A DNA stretch of 64,000 bases, taken from Gnetum montanum (lineage: Eukaryota; Streptophyta; Gnetopsida; Gnetales; Gnetaceae). This document shows positions 19,560 to 31,450 of the stretch, piece after piece. The translations under genes were made by a program, and so were the position numbers. Location of the stretch: assembly GCA_015680685.1 (NCBI GenBank), contig MNCI01004374.1, positions 640,298 through 704,297 of the forward strand, written 5' to 3'. The notes under the pieces are model-generated. The model ran no database searches. It was not told the DNA's origin and saw only the letters and a list, made by a program, of their open reading frames with translations. Position 1 is the stretch's first letter; each line of letters starts with the position of its first letter.

Positions 19560-21335
19560 ATGACTTGATCCAACAAGAAAGAAATGCAAAGGGAATAAAG
19601 GCTATTCTTAAGAGCTAATCCTTAGTTATGTTTATAATCATAGATGGCATTCAAAAGAGGACTACAAGAAAGAGGGCCATTATAGTCTAGGGAGAAGAGA
19701 TTCCAAGAAGGAAGGAACTAACAACAATAATAACAATAGCAAAAACTCCAAGAACAAGAAGTCGAAGAGATACATACTACCAAGTTCCTATGGAAGGAGC
19801 CTATGGTGGAAACTCTTAGGAATATTCCTAATGTAGAAACAAGCTAATCTAGGTAGGATGAGATCTCAAGATGAAGACCTAACTCGAAGTCATGCTTATA
19901 GAATCCTACCTAGAAAAAAATCTAGATTAATAAGATCTAAAGCTCCTTTCTGTAGGAGCTAAACTTAAGGCCATTCCTAAAGTAGAACCATAAGAGGTCT
20001 AAACATAGCTACAAGGGTCTCATTGTGGTTCATTCTCTCCAAAACCTACCTCTTTTGGAACAAAAAAAAAAGAAATGCCTTAGTTAAAATTAATGACATC
20101 ACCATCTCTTACTTAGTTGAGACCATTATTAAAGCTCTTGATCTAGCAAACACTAAGGAAAACTTAGTAGAAATATCAATGCAAGAGGACCTACAGACTA
20201 GGAAGGAGTGGATCTAGTAATGTTATGAAGTGAATTATAAGGAGTACAGTGCTCTAAAAAAGACAAAGAAAGCATACTTCAATATTTTAGCCTATTACAT
20301 TAATCAGATGGTAAGGTCAAACAAGGTTACAACCTTCTCTGCTAGGACATGTATGGATCTAAGTAGGAAATTCCTTAACCTACCATGACTTATCTTTGTT
20401 GAGATAGAAAATATTTTAAGGAGAATGAGAAGGATAGGAAGACACTCCCTTTCTTATGCCTAAGTAGAAAACTATGCAAATAGGGAGGAATAGCTCACTA
20501 TTCTAATGATATGATCCATTGTGCTCCTACCACATCATGGTAGAAGATGATGAAGAATATAGCTTTTTCCAAGCTATAAGAAGAGGAGCAACCATCACCA
20601 ACACTACTTGCAATACCAAAAATAACACCAAATATTCTTACAGTTGTTGAATAACTTTTGAAACTTCCTAGGAAAAAACTACAACAAAAAAAGAGCTTGG
20701 AAGTGGTGAAGAATCATTTGGATATCATTCAGTCATCAACCATTTGAATGAGGTCACAAGGATCATTAGCTAGTTGGATGGTGAGATGCCACTGCTATTC
20801 TCAACACAAAGAAACTAGGCACCCATATAATCTAATCTTAGTACTAGAGAAGTCCTTATGTTCATCCCAAGATAAGAATTTCTTAAAATCTCAAGAAATG
20901 CAACAACATTTTCTATCATGTTGAAGGAAGAAAAAGGGGTGATAGTCCTAGTCATGCCACACAAGGACCACAGGAGATAACAATAGAGGTGGTGAAAAAT
21001 TGAGTTGGTAAAGCCATAAATCCTCATGCTTCATTTATATCCAACATTATTACCATGGTAGACATACATGAATTAGTAAGAGTAGGGAATAGATGAATGG
21101 GTCTTTCTCAACATGAAGAAGTGTTGGAACAATTGGTGGGAGTCAAGAAACTATTTTTAGAGATCTTTGATCTGTCAAAAGATATATTAGTAACCTAATC
21201 ACAAATATTGAAGATAAGGGGTAAATTGCTAATTACCAATGTACAACTTGAGGAGGCCATCACTAGCAATCAATGGTTGGCCATTGAGGTTGTAGAATTA
21301 AGAACCTTGCACCACTAGGAAGTTGGCAAATGTGG
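19560..21335 (+). pseudogene. Broken + strand coiled-coil ORF next to Tat A protease
   Basis: Protein-like + strand pieces occur at 20023-20280, about 20540-20700 and about 20950-21335, with stops and shifts between them. The last piece is helical and rich in Leu, Glu and Lys. By eye it matches the - strand ORF at 27350-28870 of the Athila-like element: words such as QHEE, IFD, KGK and NQ are kept in order over about 70 residues. I do not recognise the family. It ends about 95 bp from the Tat A protease on the opposite strand, in the same place as the opposite-strand gene of Tat B. It is either a diverged version of that gene or a piece of another element. Confidence 0.5.
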
Positions 21336-21429
21336 GGAATTGCTTAATGGCTAAAAAAATCCAAGGAGATAGAACCTCTCACTGCTACTCATGATCCATT
21401 GAATGAATTAAGTGCTGAGGTAGTGGTTT

Positions 21430-21730
21430 CTTAGATGTTCTCACTTAGGCCCAATTTGTCAATAATGAAAAATGGTACTGCATTAGTTACTACCCCATCA
21501 TCTACATGAACATGATGGACCTTGTATATGCCAACACATATAGTGATGAGAAGAGGGGAAAATAGCACCTCTCCCTTTTGATAGTCAATCTTCATCTCAT
21601 TGTCATGAAAGTTTAGCATGGGCTGATGCCCATTTTCTCTAAGTGAATCTTGCTTAATGATAGAGCATATTGATTTTTTATTGGTAGGCATGTCTTTGCT
21701 CATAGGGATAGAGGTTAACACTTGAGCTCA
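21430..21730 (-). pseudogene. Tat A aspartic protease region
   Basis: On - a retropepsin-like segment carries the active-site word V-D-D-G-V followed by a hydrophobic strand, aligned with I-D-D-G-A in Tat B. The usual form is D-T/S-G-A, and Tat elements often show D-G-G-S. It would process Gag-Pol. It is cut by stops at 21430 and upstream. Confidence 0.65.
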
Positions 21731-22329
21731 TGCATCTCTATGAATAGAAGAAGTCATGACCAGGTCATATGGGCTCAGTAACATGTCATTTTGTTTTGAG
21801 GGACTATTTGGCTTGCTCCATTATTGTAAATAAATTCTTTCCCTTGGCATGTAATTTTTCAACCTTAGTGGTTCTAACCTCCCCCATTCTTCTTAGATTT
21901 TTTTACTTAGATTACAATGTATGTGCCTTGGGCCCCTTGTCCATAGGCATAGCTAGTCTTGGTATGGACCTTGATTGGTTAACTTGTTTTAAAGCCTTTC
22001 ATTGTTGGTTACATTTAGCAGGTTTATTTGTTGGTTTGGTGATAGGTTGTTTTCATTGTCATTGTAATGATGGTTTCTTGTTAACATCTAAGCTGTGGAC
22101 CACTATAGGTGGGCTTTGGTCATGGGTTATTATAGGCTTACTTGTTGAAGATGGAGGCACCCAAAGAAAAAGTGGTTCCCTAGGCTTTGGAGAATTAGTA
22201 ATGCATTCATTATGTTGTGCTGTTGAAGTCACTGAAAAGGGAACACATATGATGAAAGGCTTCTTAGGGGCTAGAGGAGGTGGTATCCATATGATGAAGG
22301 GATCTCTAGGCTTTGTGTTTTAGGTCTAT

Positions 22330-24480
22330 GGTGATACTTTGATAACAAACGATTTCCTAGGAGGATTAGACCATTTTTATTCTATGAATGAGGCCACAGT
22401 ATAAGACTTGTTGTTAGAATTTGGAGAGTTGGACTCATTTAGCACCAACTCTCCATGGTCTATCATCTTCTAGAGTTCATCCTTTAATGTTAGGAAAAAA
22501 TTGATGTCATGAATAGTCATTTGATGATAATGGCAATACCCATCTAGTTTGAAGTACTTTGATAGCTTGCGATTGTCTTTGGTAGCTATCATTGGATCTC
22601 TAGCTATGTCACAAAGACTATCATGCCTCTTACAAGCCTTTTCATATAGTTGATTATGTTGTATATGGTCATATTTAAGAACTATTCTAGAAGTTTATAG
22701 GATTTCATAGGCAAACTAGTGTACTTGGACATATCCTTCTATCCAAGGTTTGGTTGTGGTTGATTTGGAATATAGGAAGTGGATGGTTGTGATGAGTCTT
22801 GGGATGTGTTGTGTGGTGGTGACCCTCACTTTTGTGCTTGCTTTGACTCTTTTGTTATTGCAACCAAAGCTATATGTTCTTGCTTGGTTTTATTCCTATC
22901 CCTCTTTGCATGTTGCTTTTTATATGCCACATGGGCTAAGTCATTGCTTACCTCAACTGCCTCCTCAATGTTCTTGGTTTGTGAGAAGGCTTGGCTTAGT
23001 GAATGAGGATCTAAGTAGTAAAGCTTTGACTTGATAAAGTTATTTATTGTTCCCTTATCGATAGCCAAGAGGTGAGTTTCAAAGATAGGCTCTAGAATCT
23101 CATTAAGCATTAAATTCCACCTCTAAATAAACCTTTTGACCAATTCAAGTGGCCCCTACCTCACCTTCATTAGTTGATCCAATGTGGAATGTGGCACCTG
23201 ACTTCAAGTTGTATATAAAGTGGTTGAAAATTTGGTTTATTATGTCTTTAAAGGAAGAGATGAAACCTCTAGGCAAGGTTTTAGACCAATCTAGAGTGTT
23301 ACCCTTGAGAGACATGGGAAAATCCATAGTATCATATGAGGCCAAGCTTGCAAAAAGAGGCACTTAGACTAGAAGGTTACTAAATGTGCATTGGGATTCC
23401 CTTCATCATTGTATTTGGTGAAGTTTGGAATAGGAAATCCTATGAGAAAGGTTATTTGAGGCATCTTAGGGCTTATAGGATTAGCTTAGTAGAAATCTAG
23501 AACCTTGATCATTTGAGTTACATTGGCTTTGAGGCTCTATCACTCTTTAGTAAGGTATTGAATCATTTGGAAGGCTTTGATCCAAGCCTTGGGGCATCCT
23601 TATGGACTAGAGTGATTATATTAATGGTTAAGGAGGGAGTTGAGCAGCTTAAAGGTATGTGATGGGTATTGATACTTATGGAAGAGCTTGGATGATCATC
23701 GTTGCAGGTGGATTGAATAGGGAGAAAGAGTTTTGAGTTGGAACATGTTATATGAAAGGAGAAAATGGAGTATAAGAGGCTTGTGTTAGTTGGGGTCCTG
23801 ATGAGGGCCCCAATGGTATGACAAAGGGAGACAATCAAGGAGACATTGCCAATGATGGGTGAATGGAGTAAGGCTATGTGGTGAAGGAAACTAATAAGAA
23901 TCTAATAAGAATAAGGAAGTGGAGTGAGACATGGGTTGTGTCTAGTGTTTGGTGATGATGGACATGGACCCAAACATGGTAGGATGGATAAGAGGAGAGT
24001 TTTTTTGAGGGACTTTTCTCATCGATGAGCTAAGAGACTTGGAGTTGGGAGTAGTTTTTTTTGGAGCCAAAGATTGGAAAAGACTTCCAATGAAGGTGTC
24101 TAGCTCCTATTCAATCTCAAACTCATCTTCCTCTTCATGATGATATTCTCAGCTAATTCGATCATAATTAGCAACCTATTGAGTTGTATGAGCATTTGTG
24201 CATAAAATTTGGATAGGGGGATTTGTTCATAAGAAGATGGAATGTATTCTTTCCCATCCTAGCATATGATTTCAAATTGGCACTTAGCATTAGATTCAGA
24301 GTGTGATATCAAGAGACTGGTTTGTATCTTGGCATAGATTAAGTTGTACAAGTTCTCATTAATGACTATGACATCTAGGTTTTTTCCTCTTTGCCTGAGT
24401 GATTATCTTCGTTTTATGACCACAGGGTCTTTCGGGTCATAGACACAAATTGCATCTTGGCTGGATGATATATTTATCAA
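22330..24480 (-). pseudogene. Tat A gag (broken)
   Basis: A retrotransposon gag can be followed on - through several frames. An N-terminal part (about 24420-24180) matches the Tat B gag start, the capsid-like core lies at about 23560-22830 with the typical helical pattern, and a C-terminal His/Cys segment lies near 22555-22480 (C-x-Y-H-Q-x4-H-D). The LKDEL and MIDHGEL words that follow are typical of Tat/Ogre gag. It would form the virus-like particle. Stops are frequent, and the long + strand frame at 21769-22323 lies antisense to it. Confidence 0.7.
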
Positions 24481-24948
24481 GTCAAGGAGTAGGACCATTG
24501 ATCAGCTGAAAGACATTATCAAAAGATGTTATTTTGACCTCTTACTATTTTTAGTAAAAATTTTAGCAAGTTGGGCTTCTTAATGATGTAGTTGGCTACA
24601 AATGAAAATAACTATTAACACTTATATGGTAGTGTAAGTGGTGATAGGGGGCATACCCTGCACTTGAGAAAAAATGTAGCAATTTTGTGTTAAGAAGCCC
24701 AACTATGCTAGCCTTGCTAGCAAGATCTACACTAGAGGAGGGGTGGTAAGGGGGTAAGATGCTAACAATTATCCTACCCACTTGCAGTATGTTGGGGTTC
24801 CTCCCTCTTGGCCAAAACAATGGTCTTTTTTTTTTCTTAAAAAAAGTGGACGTGAAATTGTTTTTTTCAATGGCTACATTAATTTATAGAAGGAGTAATG
24901 TTGGCTTTACTAAAAAATTTTAGAACAGGGAGGTTTGGATGGTCTAGG

Positions 24949-25185
24949 GGAATGACACCCATGCTAGGGCATGACACCTATGTTGAGGGGTATGACACCT
25001 ATGCTGAGGCATATGACACCCATGCTCTAAGTATAACACACATGTTGGGGGGTATCACATCCATGCTGGGGGTATGACATACCCATGCTTAAGGGTATGA
25101 CACCCATGCTAGGGGGTATGATACACCCACACTAATGGGTATGACACACCCATGCTAGGGGGGTATGATACCCATGCTAGCTTTG
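24949..25185. repeat. Minisatellite, tgacacccatgc family
   Basis: About nine diverged units of 22-28 bp, of the form ggggtatgacacccatgcta, lie between the Tat A primer-binding site and gag. The units vary in length and in the tgacac/tgatac words, so it is an old array. Confidence 0.85.
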
Positions 25186-25472
25186 CTATGAAATTTTCAT
25201 AGTAGAGGGATATGTGGTTTTGAGTGATAGAATCATCAACGCTGGCTTTAAAATTTCTAGCAACTTTTGTTAATTTTCCCAAAAATCCAAATCAACAGGA
25301 ACCTCCACGTTGGGTTTTGTTGGTAGGGTAATGGGTTGCAATGTTGGTTTGGTAGAAGAAGAAAAGTGTTGAAAAAATTTCTAAAAAAATGATTTGAAGG
25401 TTTCAAAGGCTTTAGATTATAGGAAACATTGTTAAATAGGAAATAGGATTAGATGTAGAACTTGGATGGAGG

Positions 25473-25495
25473 CCCTTCTTCTAGTGCCAAAAAAT
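25473..25495 (-). promoter_or_regulatory. Tat A primer-binding site
   Basis: Directly after the LTR end, the - strand reads TTTTTTGGCACTAGAAGAAG. The TGGCACTAGAAG part is the candidate tRNA complement. The related site of Tat B is at 56277-56297. I do not assign the tRNA. Confidence 0.7.
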
Positions 25496-27110
25496 TGTAG
25501 CACATGAAAAATTTGGTTTCTAGAAAATCAGAAATTCTATGTGGAATAGCTTTAACCCCAAATCCCAAGGGCTCTACAAAAAATAAGATGCAAGGTGCCC
25601 TAGATAGTCTTGTTGATCACCTAGCAACTTATAGAGTTTCAATGGGGATAATAAAATGAAAAAAAATGTAATATAGATTTGAAAATTAAATGCATATAAT
25701 GAAATATAAATTTATGAGAACTTGCACAACAACACTCACCTAGGCACTTCGTTGACTTCAAATTTTCATTAGCTTACTACCTAGGCACCTGGTGGGGCCC
25801 ACCTATTGGGGCCAATTAATAATCCCAATCACCTAGTTTTTGCATGTGTTGGTTTCCCAATCACCTAGTGTAGTCAAAATTTCCAATTATGATCATTGAG
25901 TTCAGTGAGACTTGGGTGGACATTTTGGAGAAACCATGGTTTTCAAGTGGGCACATAATTTTGGGAGTGATTTTCAGGAAAAATTTTTGCACAAATCATT
26001 CTCTCCTCTCCACTTCCAAACTTCAATGCCTTGTATTAGAGCTCTTCATCCATCCTCACTTCTACTACTTTCATCCTGGGTGTATGTTTGCTTTTCTACC
26101 TCAAGGAGTAGGTGCAATTGTTGTAGGAGGCTCTAGAAGTTTGAAAGATCTTAGTTACTTCTACATTGATTATCATCATGTCTGATGAGGGACAAGGTAC
26201 TCCTATGCCCAACCATACGAATCACAATGCACTCACACATGATTTGGTTGAATTTTGTGGGCTTTATAGTTTCCAATGCACTAGTCTTCTAGGAAGTAAA
26301 GCTTGCCCTAAGCTCATTCGTTGTATTCCTAATTACACTTTTGAAGTACAAAGGTATGGTTAAGTGAAATCAAGGAATATGATTTTTATCATTTTATGTT
26401 TTATGTTTTTGGGTTCTTGAAGAAAGAAAGATAAAGTAATTTAATAACTAATCTAAATTTAACTAACTAACTAGTCTCAAACTAATCCTAACACTTTCAT
26501 CTTTTTGCACTTTCCATACACATCTTGAACCCACATATCCATTGCTGGGTTACCAAGCTTTACGCTACTGGACATACTAAGCAATAATGCTACTTGGATT
26601 ACCAAGCGAATACATGCTATATTTGAAGTCATTGTATTTATGTATTTAATATAGTTATCTTATCTTCCTTAATTAGCTTAATCAACTTGATTACTAGAAA
26701 ATATTGAATAAATAACTAAAAATATTAAATTCATAAATGAAACATTTAAAATATCCAGAATGTTGCAACATTTATCAAGTTCATCTTTTTTGAATATCAT
26801 GCTTAGGTACAACAATGCTCGAATAAAGATTTTTACACTTAATGACTCCTACTACGAGCACTCAAAAAAATATTCTAAATTTCAACTAAATATATTGTAA
26901 GAGCTCTGCTACTCCTATAAAATTTGATGCCATAAATGTAGTTGGTGAACATGTATTTATAGGCTAGGATAGACCCTTGCATCAACGGGACCGCGTTGAT
27001 GCAACAAAATTTGTTGATGGGGCCTAGATGATGGGGCCTAGTCGATATAGCAAACTGCATCAACAAGGCCTAGTCGATGGGGCTCAGTCGATGCAACAAA
27101 CCATGTTTCA
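25496..27110 (-). repeat. Tat A 5' LTR
   Basis: The left edge tgtagcacatg and right edge ccatgtttca give TG...CA ends on - (TGAAACATGG to GCTACA), matching the LTR ends of Tat B and C. The stretch 25545-25640 matches their U5-side sequence (taaccc, gtgccct, gatcac words). A TATA box lies at 26954-26961. U3 is only about 150 bp and lacks the palindrome arrays of Tat B and C, while the part after the TATA is longer. Short frames at 25889-26363 on + have no support. Confidence 0.65.
26954..26961 (-). promoter_or_regulatory. TATA box of Tat A LTR
   Basis: On - this reads TATAAATA, in the same tatttatagg context as the TATA boxes at 35541, 40255 and 56906. Confidence 0.6.
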
Positions 27111-27349
27111 TTATATTCCCATGACTAAACAAAAATTCATTCTTAAGTTCTTTACAAAATTGGGAAGGTATGGGATTATTGATTGGCTTTTGACATAACA
27201 AAATAAGATAAAATTAACATGAAAAAACTAAGTGCTTAGTGTATGGATCAATGATATTAAAAAATTGAGCATGGTACAAAAATTTGGACAAGCACATCCT
27301 TTGATTATATGAAGACAAAAGAGAATATCACACGGTCCCAGGTAGTGGA

Positions 27350-28870
27350 GGCTCCTAAGGCTCCAACGGAGCTTCTTTAGCTCTAGGCATGGTCAGTGGT
27401 TAAGGTTCTTATGGTTGTTCTACTGTTGTTGCTACTTTTGGTGAAAGGCTAAAAGTATCTAGTAATGCTTTCATAGTTTCTTCTTTACTCCTAGGATCGT
27501 TTAACATCTATGCATCTTCATCAATTTGGGCCGGAATTGGGATATCCCAAGGACAAGGTAATATTGGAAGCAACTCCTTTACGTTCATGAACCAAGACTT
27601 GAATTATTTGCACTTGATGTCAAACACTTAGATTTTTTCTTTCAGTACCTAGTAGTCATTCACCCTTTTGGCCAAGTTCTCAGAAATTGATCTTTCATCG
27701 ATAAATTTTTCCTTAAGAAGCTCAAGTTTAGCATTTGCCACCGCAAGCTTCTACTTGGTGTCTTTATGATTCTTGAACTTGACCTTCTATAATAAGTATG
27801 ATCTAGCCACTTGCTTTTCAAGTTTAGACCACAGCTATCCAATAGTCAACATTGCTAGGTTTGCATAGTAAAGATTGGACAACTCCATGTACTTTGTCAT
27901 CTCTTGAATCCGCAACTCCTTCATGTGAATTTTTGCTTTGTTGTAGGTATCAATCACATCGATAATGAGTTGCCACATTTCTCTACCTTACTGGAGTTAC
28001 TAGAGGACCTCATTAACCTTTGCATTTATTAGTTGGATCTACTTTTCATTAACCTCCTTTTATAGGCCAACCTAGTCTTTGTAATGATTTTTAGCTATTT
28101 GAGATTTTAGAGCCTTGTTTTTCCATATGGCAATCTCAATGGATAAATTTTGGTGTAAGGTGAGGACCTCCTCCATGGAAATATTATGATTCTTCATTAC
28201 CAACTCCTTAATTCATCATTTTCTTTGACAAGCTACTCTTGCTATTGATGGATGAATTCTTCTAGTTTTTGTTTTTACACACCAACATTTCACAAGCGAT
28301 GAGTTTCTACTGTCAAAATTTCATTCTCTCATCTACATCAAGTCCTTTTATACTGAATGAGTTGCAGCTTCTACTATGGACTAATTAAAGACCGTCATTA
28401 CCATTTCTCCCTTAACCTACTTCAGCTATTCTTGAAGTTGCTAAAAAATTCATCTTGTGTCAATGTAGGGTTAATAAGAGTAGGCTTAGCAATTTTAGTA
28501 ATCATTTCGAAAACTTCAACAAGTAAGCATTGATTATGTTCTTAAGCTATTTCAAGTTATCCTTCTAAGATGAGACACTTTCCCTTTGCCTTCAACAGCT
28601 CTGACTAGGTTGTAGTGATGGTATCTAGAAAATCAAAGATATTTAAAATTAGTTGCCTAGTTTTCACCAGTCGATCCAATAGTTCTTCATGTTGGGTTGC
28701 ATTCAATTTTTTGCTAATTGTTCCTAGGGATGTTTGCACATCTCTATGTGCAAAAACATTTGGTACAAGCATCTTAGGTGCATTTAATGCCTCAATGACT
28801 CAATCAACAATGATCTCCATAGCTATCTCTTGCCCCTAGTGTTGAATCACCAATATAGTTACCTCTCATC
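27350..28870 (-). pseudogene. Coiled-coil ORF downstream of Athila-like integrase
   Basis: On - a long, broken, helix-rich frame with high Lys, Glu and Leu can be followed for about 500 residues and looks coiled-coil for much of its length. It lies in the env-like position of Athila elements, in sense with pol, but I see no signal peptide or membrane segment. The part at about 28790-28480 matches the + strand frame at 20950-21335 beside Tat A. I do not recognise the family. Confidence 0.55.
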
Positions 28871-29669
28871 CTCCTCCAAGGTTTTTTTTTATTTTTGTTT
28901 TTATTTTTGAATTTTTGGATGGGAACCACACCATGCAAAAACTTTATTTAACTTCCTATTAATGGTTAGAATGGAATGGTAAGAAGTTCATGAAAAACAC
29001 CCAAGCAATCAAGTAAGTAGAAGAGTACAAAGAGTATTGAGTCCTCTTGAAGTCACATCCTCTACAAATCTTTGAATCCTTCCGAATTCTAGAACCATCA
29101 AGGTTACCAATTGATTAAAAGTTTCTTTAATGAAAGAAACCTTAAACACCCAGAACAAGAAAAACCATAGACTTTATTGGATGGGTAGATGATGTGGAAT
29201 CACTACCTATTCCATGAAAAACAAACCATATATTAGTCATTAGACAATATAATTCAAAAATAGAAACGAGACATTAAGAATCACAACATTAAGCACAAAT
29301 CATTACTAATAAATAACAACAATGGAATTGTGTCCTATTGTAATAAAGCACTTTTATTAGCAGAAGTAATGAAAAGTCACACAGAAACAAAGCAAAGTAA
29401 AATATATATATAAGAAGATGTAAACTAATCAAGAAAGGTAAAACATAATAAGAATGTTATAAAACAAAAAGTAAAAAATTCAATAGAATGAAAAACCAAA
29501 GAAGAAGCTAAAAATCAACAAAGTGTAAAATAAAAATATGTAAAAAAAGAAGAAGTGAAAGACTGAAGAGCCATGTGAATGATTAGTATGAATGGCCATC
29601 TTTCCCATGATTTTGTTGAAAGGAAGAGATCAAGAAAATGGAGCATGGTTGTTCATTCATTAAGGTGGT
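28871..29669. other. Spacer after Athila-like integrase
   Basis: This is AT-rich, A-tract-bearing sequence between the integrase end and the coiled-coil ORF. No domain or RNA gene was seen. Confidence 0.5.
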
Positions 29670-30990
29670 AGTTGCACTGGCTTGTCTTTGTTCTAGGAAA
29701 GGTTTCAATTGTTGGATGTTAACCAACTACTTTTTATTTGGGCTTTCAGGCTTGTAGATTAACATGGCCCTAGAGGGAAAGGTTTGATCAATTAAATAAG
29801 GCTCTTCCCACAATGTTTGAAATTTTGTCTTCTAGGGTACATGTGTGGGGTCTTAGTAGAGAACCTTATCTCCTATTTTAAGTTTCACTTTCTATATTTT
29901 GAGGTCATGACATTACTTGTTGAATGCCTTATGCACCTCATTCGAAGATAGGGCCACCAATCAATTTTCATCTAGCACATTGAGGTTGATCAATCTTTCT
30001 TTTTATGCTAGAATTAGGTCAAGATTCAAGTCATAGGTTGTTGAGAGTGTACAAAGCTCGAATTAAATTAGGAGCATTGGAATTTTTTCATACAGTAACT
30101 CATAGGGAGAGTAGCCAATAGGAAGCTTTCATATTGAGTAGTAGGTACATAGGGAATCATCGAGTTTTGTGCTCCAATATTTTCTATATTTTCTTATGAT
30201 CCTTATTAGGAGCTTTCTAATCTCCCTATTAGTTACCTCTACTTGATTTTTGGCTTGGGGGGTGGGAGCGATAGGGTATTATTAATTTATGTTCAACCCA
30301 TAAGCGTTGCATCAAGTTTCTAAAAGTGGCACCTATGAAATGAGTTCCATTGTTAGAGATTAGTGCATGTGGTACAACAAACCTATTTACAACATTTTTT
30401 TATACAAATATAGTAGCAGTGGATGATGTATAGCTAGTAACAACTGCTACTTTTATCCATTTTATGCAGTAGTTGACTACTACAATGATATACATCTTAA
30501 CATTGGACATGGTTGTGATGGGACCCATGAAGTTAATGCCCCATATGTGAAAGGGCTCAAATGGTTGAATCCATTGTTGAGGAACCTCCATATGCATAAT
30601 CAACCCACCATCTCATTGACAGCATTTACAAGATTGAAAAAACTGGTAGGCATCCCTAAATATTGTAGGCCAATAGTATCTTACCATCAAGATTTTTATG
30701 GTTGTGCATCTCCTTGCATAATGGCCTCTATAAGTCCCTTTGTAAGCATCCTAGAGAATGTGTAGTTGATCTTCATCAAGGATACACCAATGAATCAAGT
30801 CATCGATGCACACCTTGTAGAAGTGTCCATTGATTTCCATAAAATATTTGGCCCAATAAAGAAATTGTTACTTCTTTCTAAAGTCAAGATCTGGTGGCAC
30901 CTCCTAAGTGAGAAGATAGGTGAGGATGCCATTGTACCATGTTGTTTTTATAGGCACTTGGTCATTTATTGCTCTTGTAAAGAGGAGTTC
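29670..30990 (-). pseudogene. Athila-like integrase (broken)
   Basis: On - an HHCC zinc-binding region (about 30800-30620, ending in C-K-C-C-Q) is followed by the catalytic core starting with WGI-N-FMGPI near 30530, where the first catalytic Asp has become Asn. A later SNNGTHF word sits where Athila has a D. The C-terminal domain (GDKVLY near 29870, then a PFL end near 29690) closes it. It would insert cDNA into chromosomes. Stops and lost acidic residues make it inactive. Confidence 0.75.
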
Positions 30991-31039
30991 ATCTGANAAC
31001 TTGGTCATTTATTGCTCTTGTAAAGAGGAGTTCATCTGA
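30956..31039. other. Unmerged 41-bp duplication flanking a single N
   Basis: The 41 bases at 30956-30996 are repeated exactly at 30999-31039, with an N at 30997. This looks like two contig ends with an unmerged overlap and not a biological repeat, and it breaks the integrase N-terminus. Confidence 0.85.
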
Positions 31040-31084
31040 AATTTGATCAGAGAGCAAGCCCTCCTCTTTATTATCACATCTTAG

Positions 31085-31450
31085 TCAAGAGAGGTGGTCA
31101 ATGATCACATTCTTGGTTTCTTTTCGATCTATCATCATGATATCAAACTCTTGCAAGATCATGAGCCACTGTATGATACAAGGGCTTACCATTAGCTTGT
31201 TCATCAGAAAGTGAATGAAACTATAGTTCATGTGCACAAATACCATATAACTAAGTGCATAGTGCCTAAACTTTTCAAGATCATAAACCACTATCATTAG
31301 TTCTTTCTCTATGGTGGTGTAATTCAATTGTGCACCTACAATGCTTTAGCTTACATAGTGGATGTAATATGGACATTTTTTATCATCCAACTATGTAAGC
31401 ACTACTTCTGAAGCATAACTATATGCATCCATCATTATGTGAAATGGTTT
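31085..31450 (-). pseudogene. Athila-like RNase H
   Basis: On - the RNase H of the pol polyprotein shows an MMDA motif, NYTTIEKEL (the Glu site) near 31320, a degenerate third acidic site and a final IIDHLS. About 80 codons are open at the end. It would degrade RNA in RNA:DNA hybrids. Confidence 0.75.

Larger units (their letters stand above)
21430..27110 (-). mobile_element. Tat A: 5' half of a Tat-type Ty3/gypsy element
   Basis: Read on -: 5' LTR 27110-25496, primer-binding site just below 25495, gag about 24480-22330, protease 21720-21430. RT, RNase H, integrase and 3' LTR are not in the window. Gag and protease match those of Tat B, and the LTR ends follow the same pattern (TGAAACA at the start, CA at the end). 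It is inserted in the downstream region of the Athila-like element. All frames are broken. Confidence 0.78.

Noticed and set aside
21769-22323. Long + strand frame of 184 codons
   Set aside because: It lies antisense to the Tat A gag C-terminus, whose recognisable His/Cys region reads on -. No domain on +.
25889-26363. Two + frames inside the Tat A LTR, one beginning MSDEGQG
   Set aside because: Considered as a gene start. There is no continuation, no homolog in the other LTRs and no domain, so not called.
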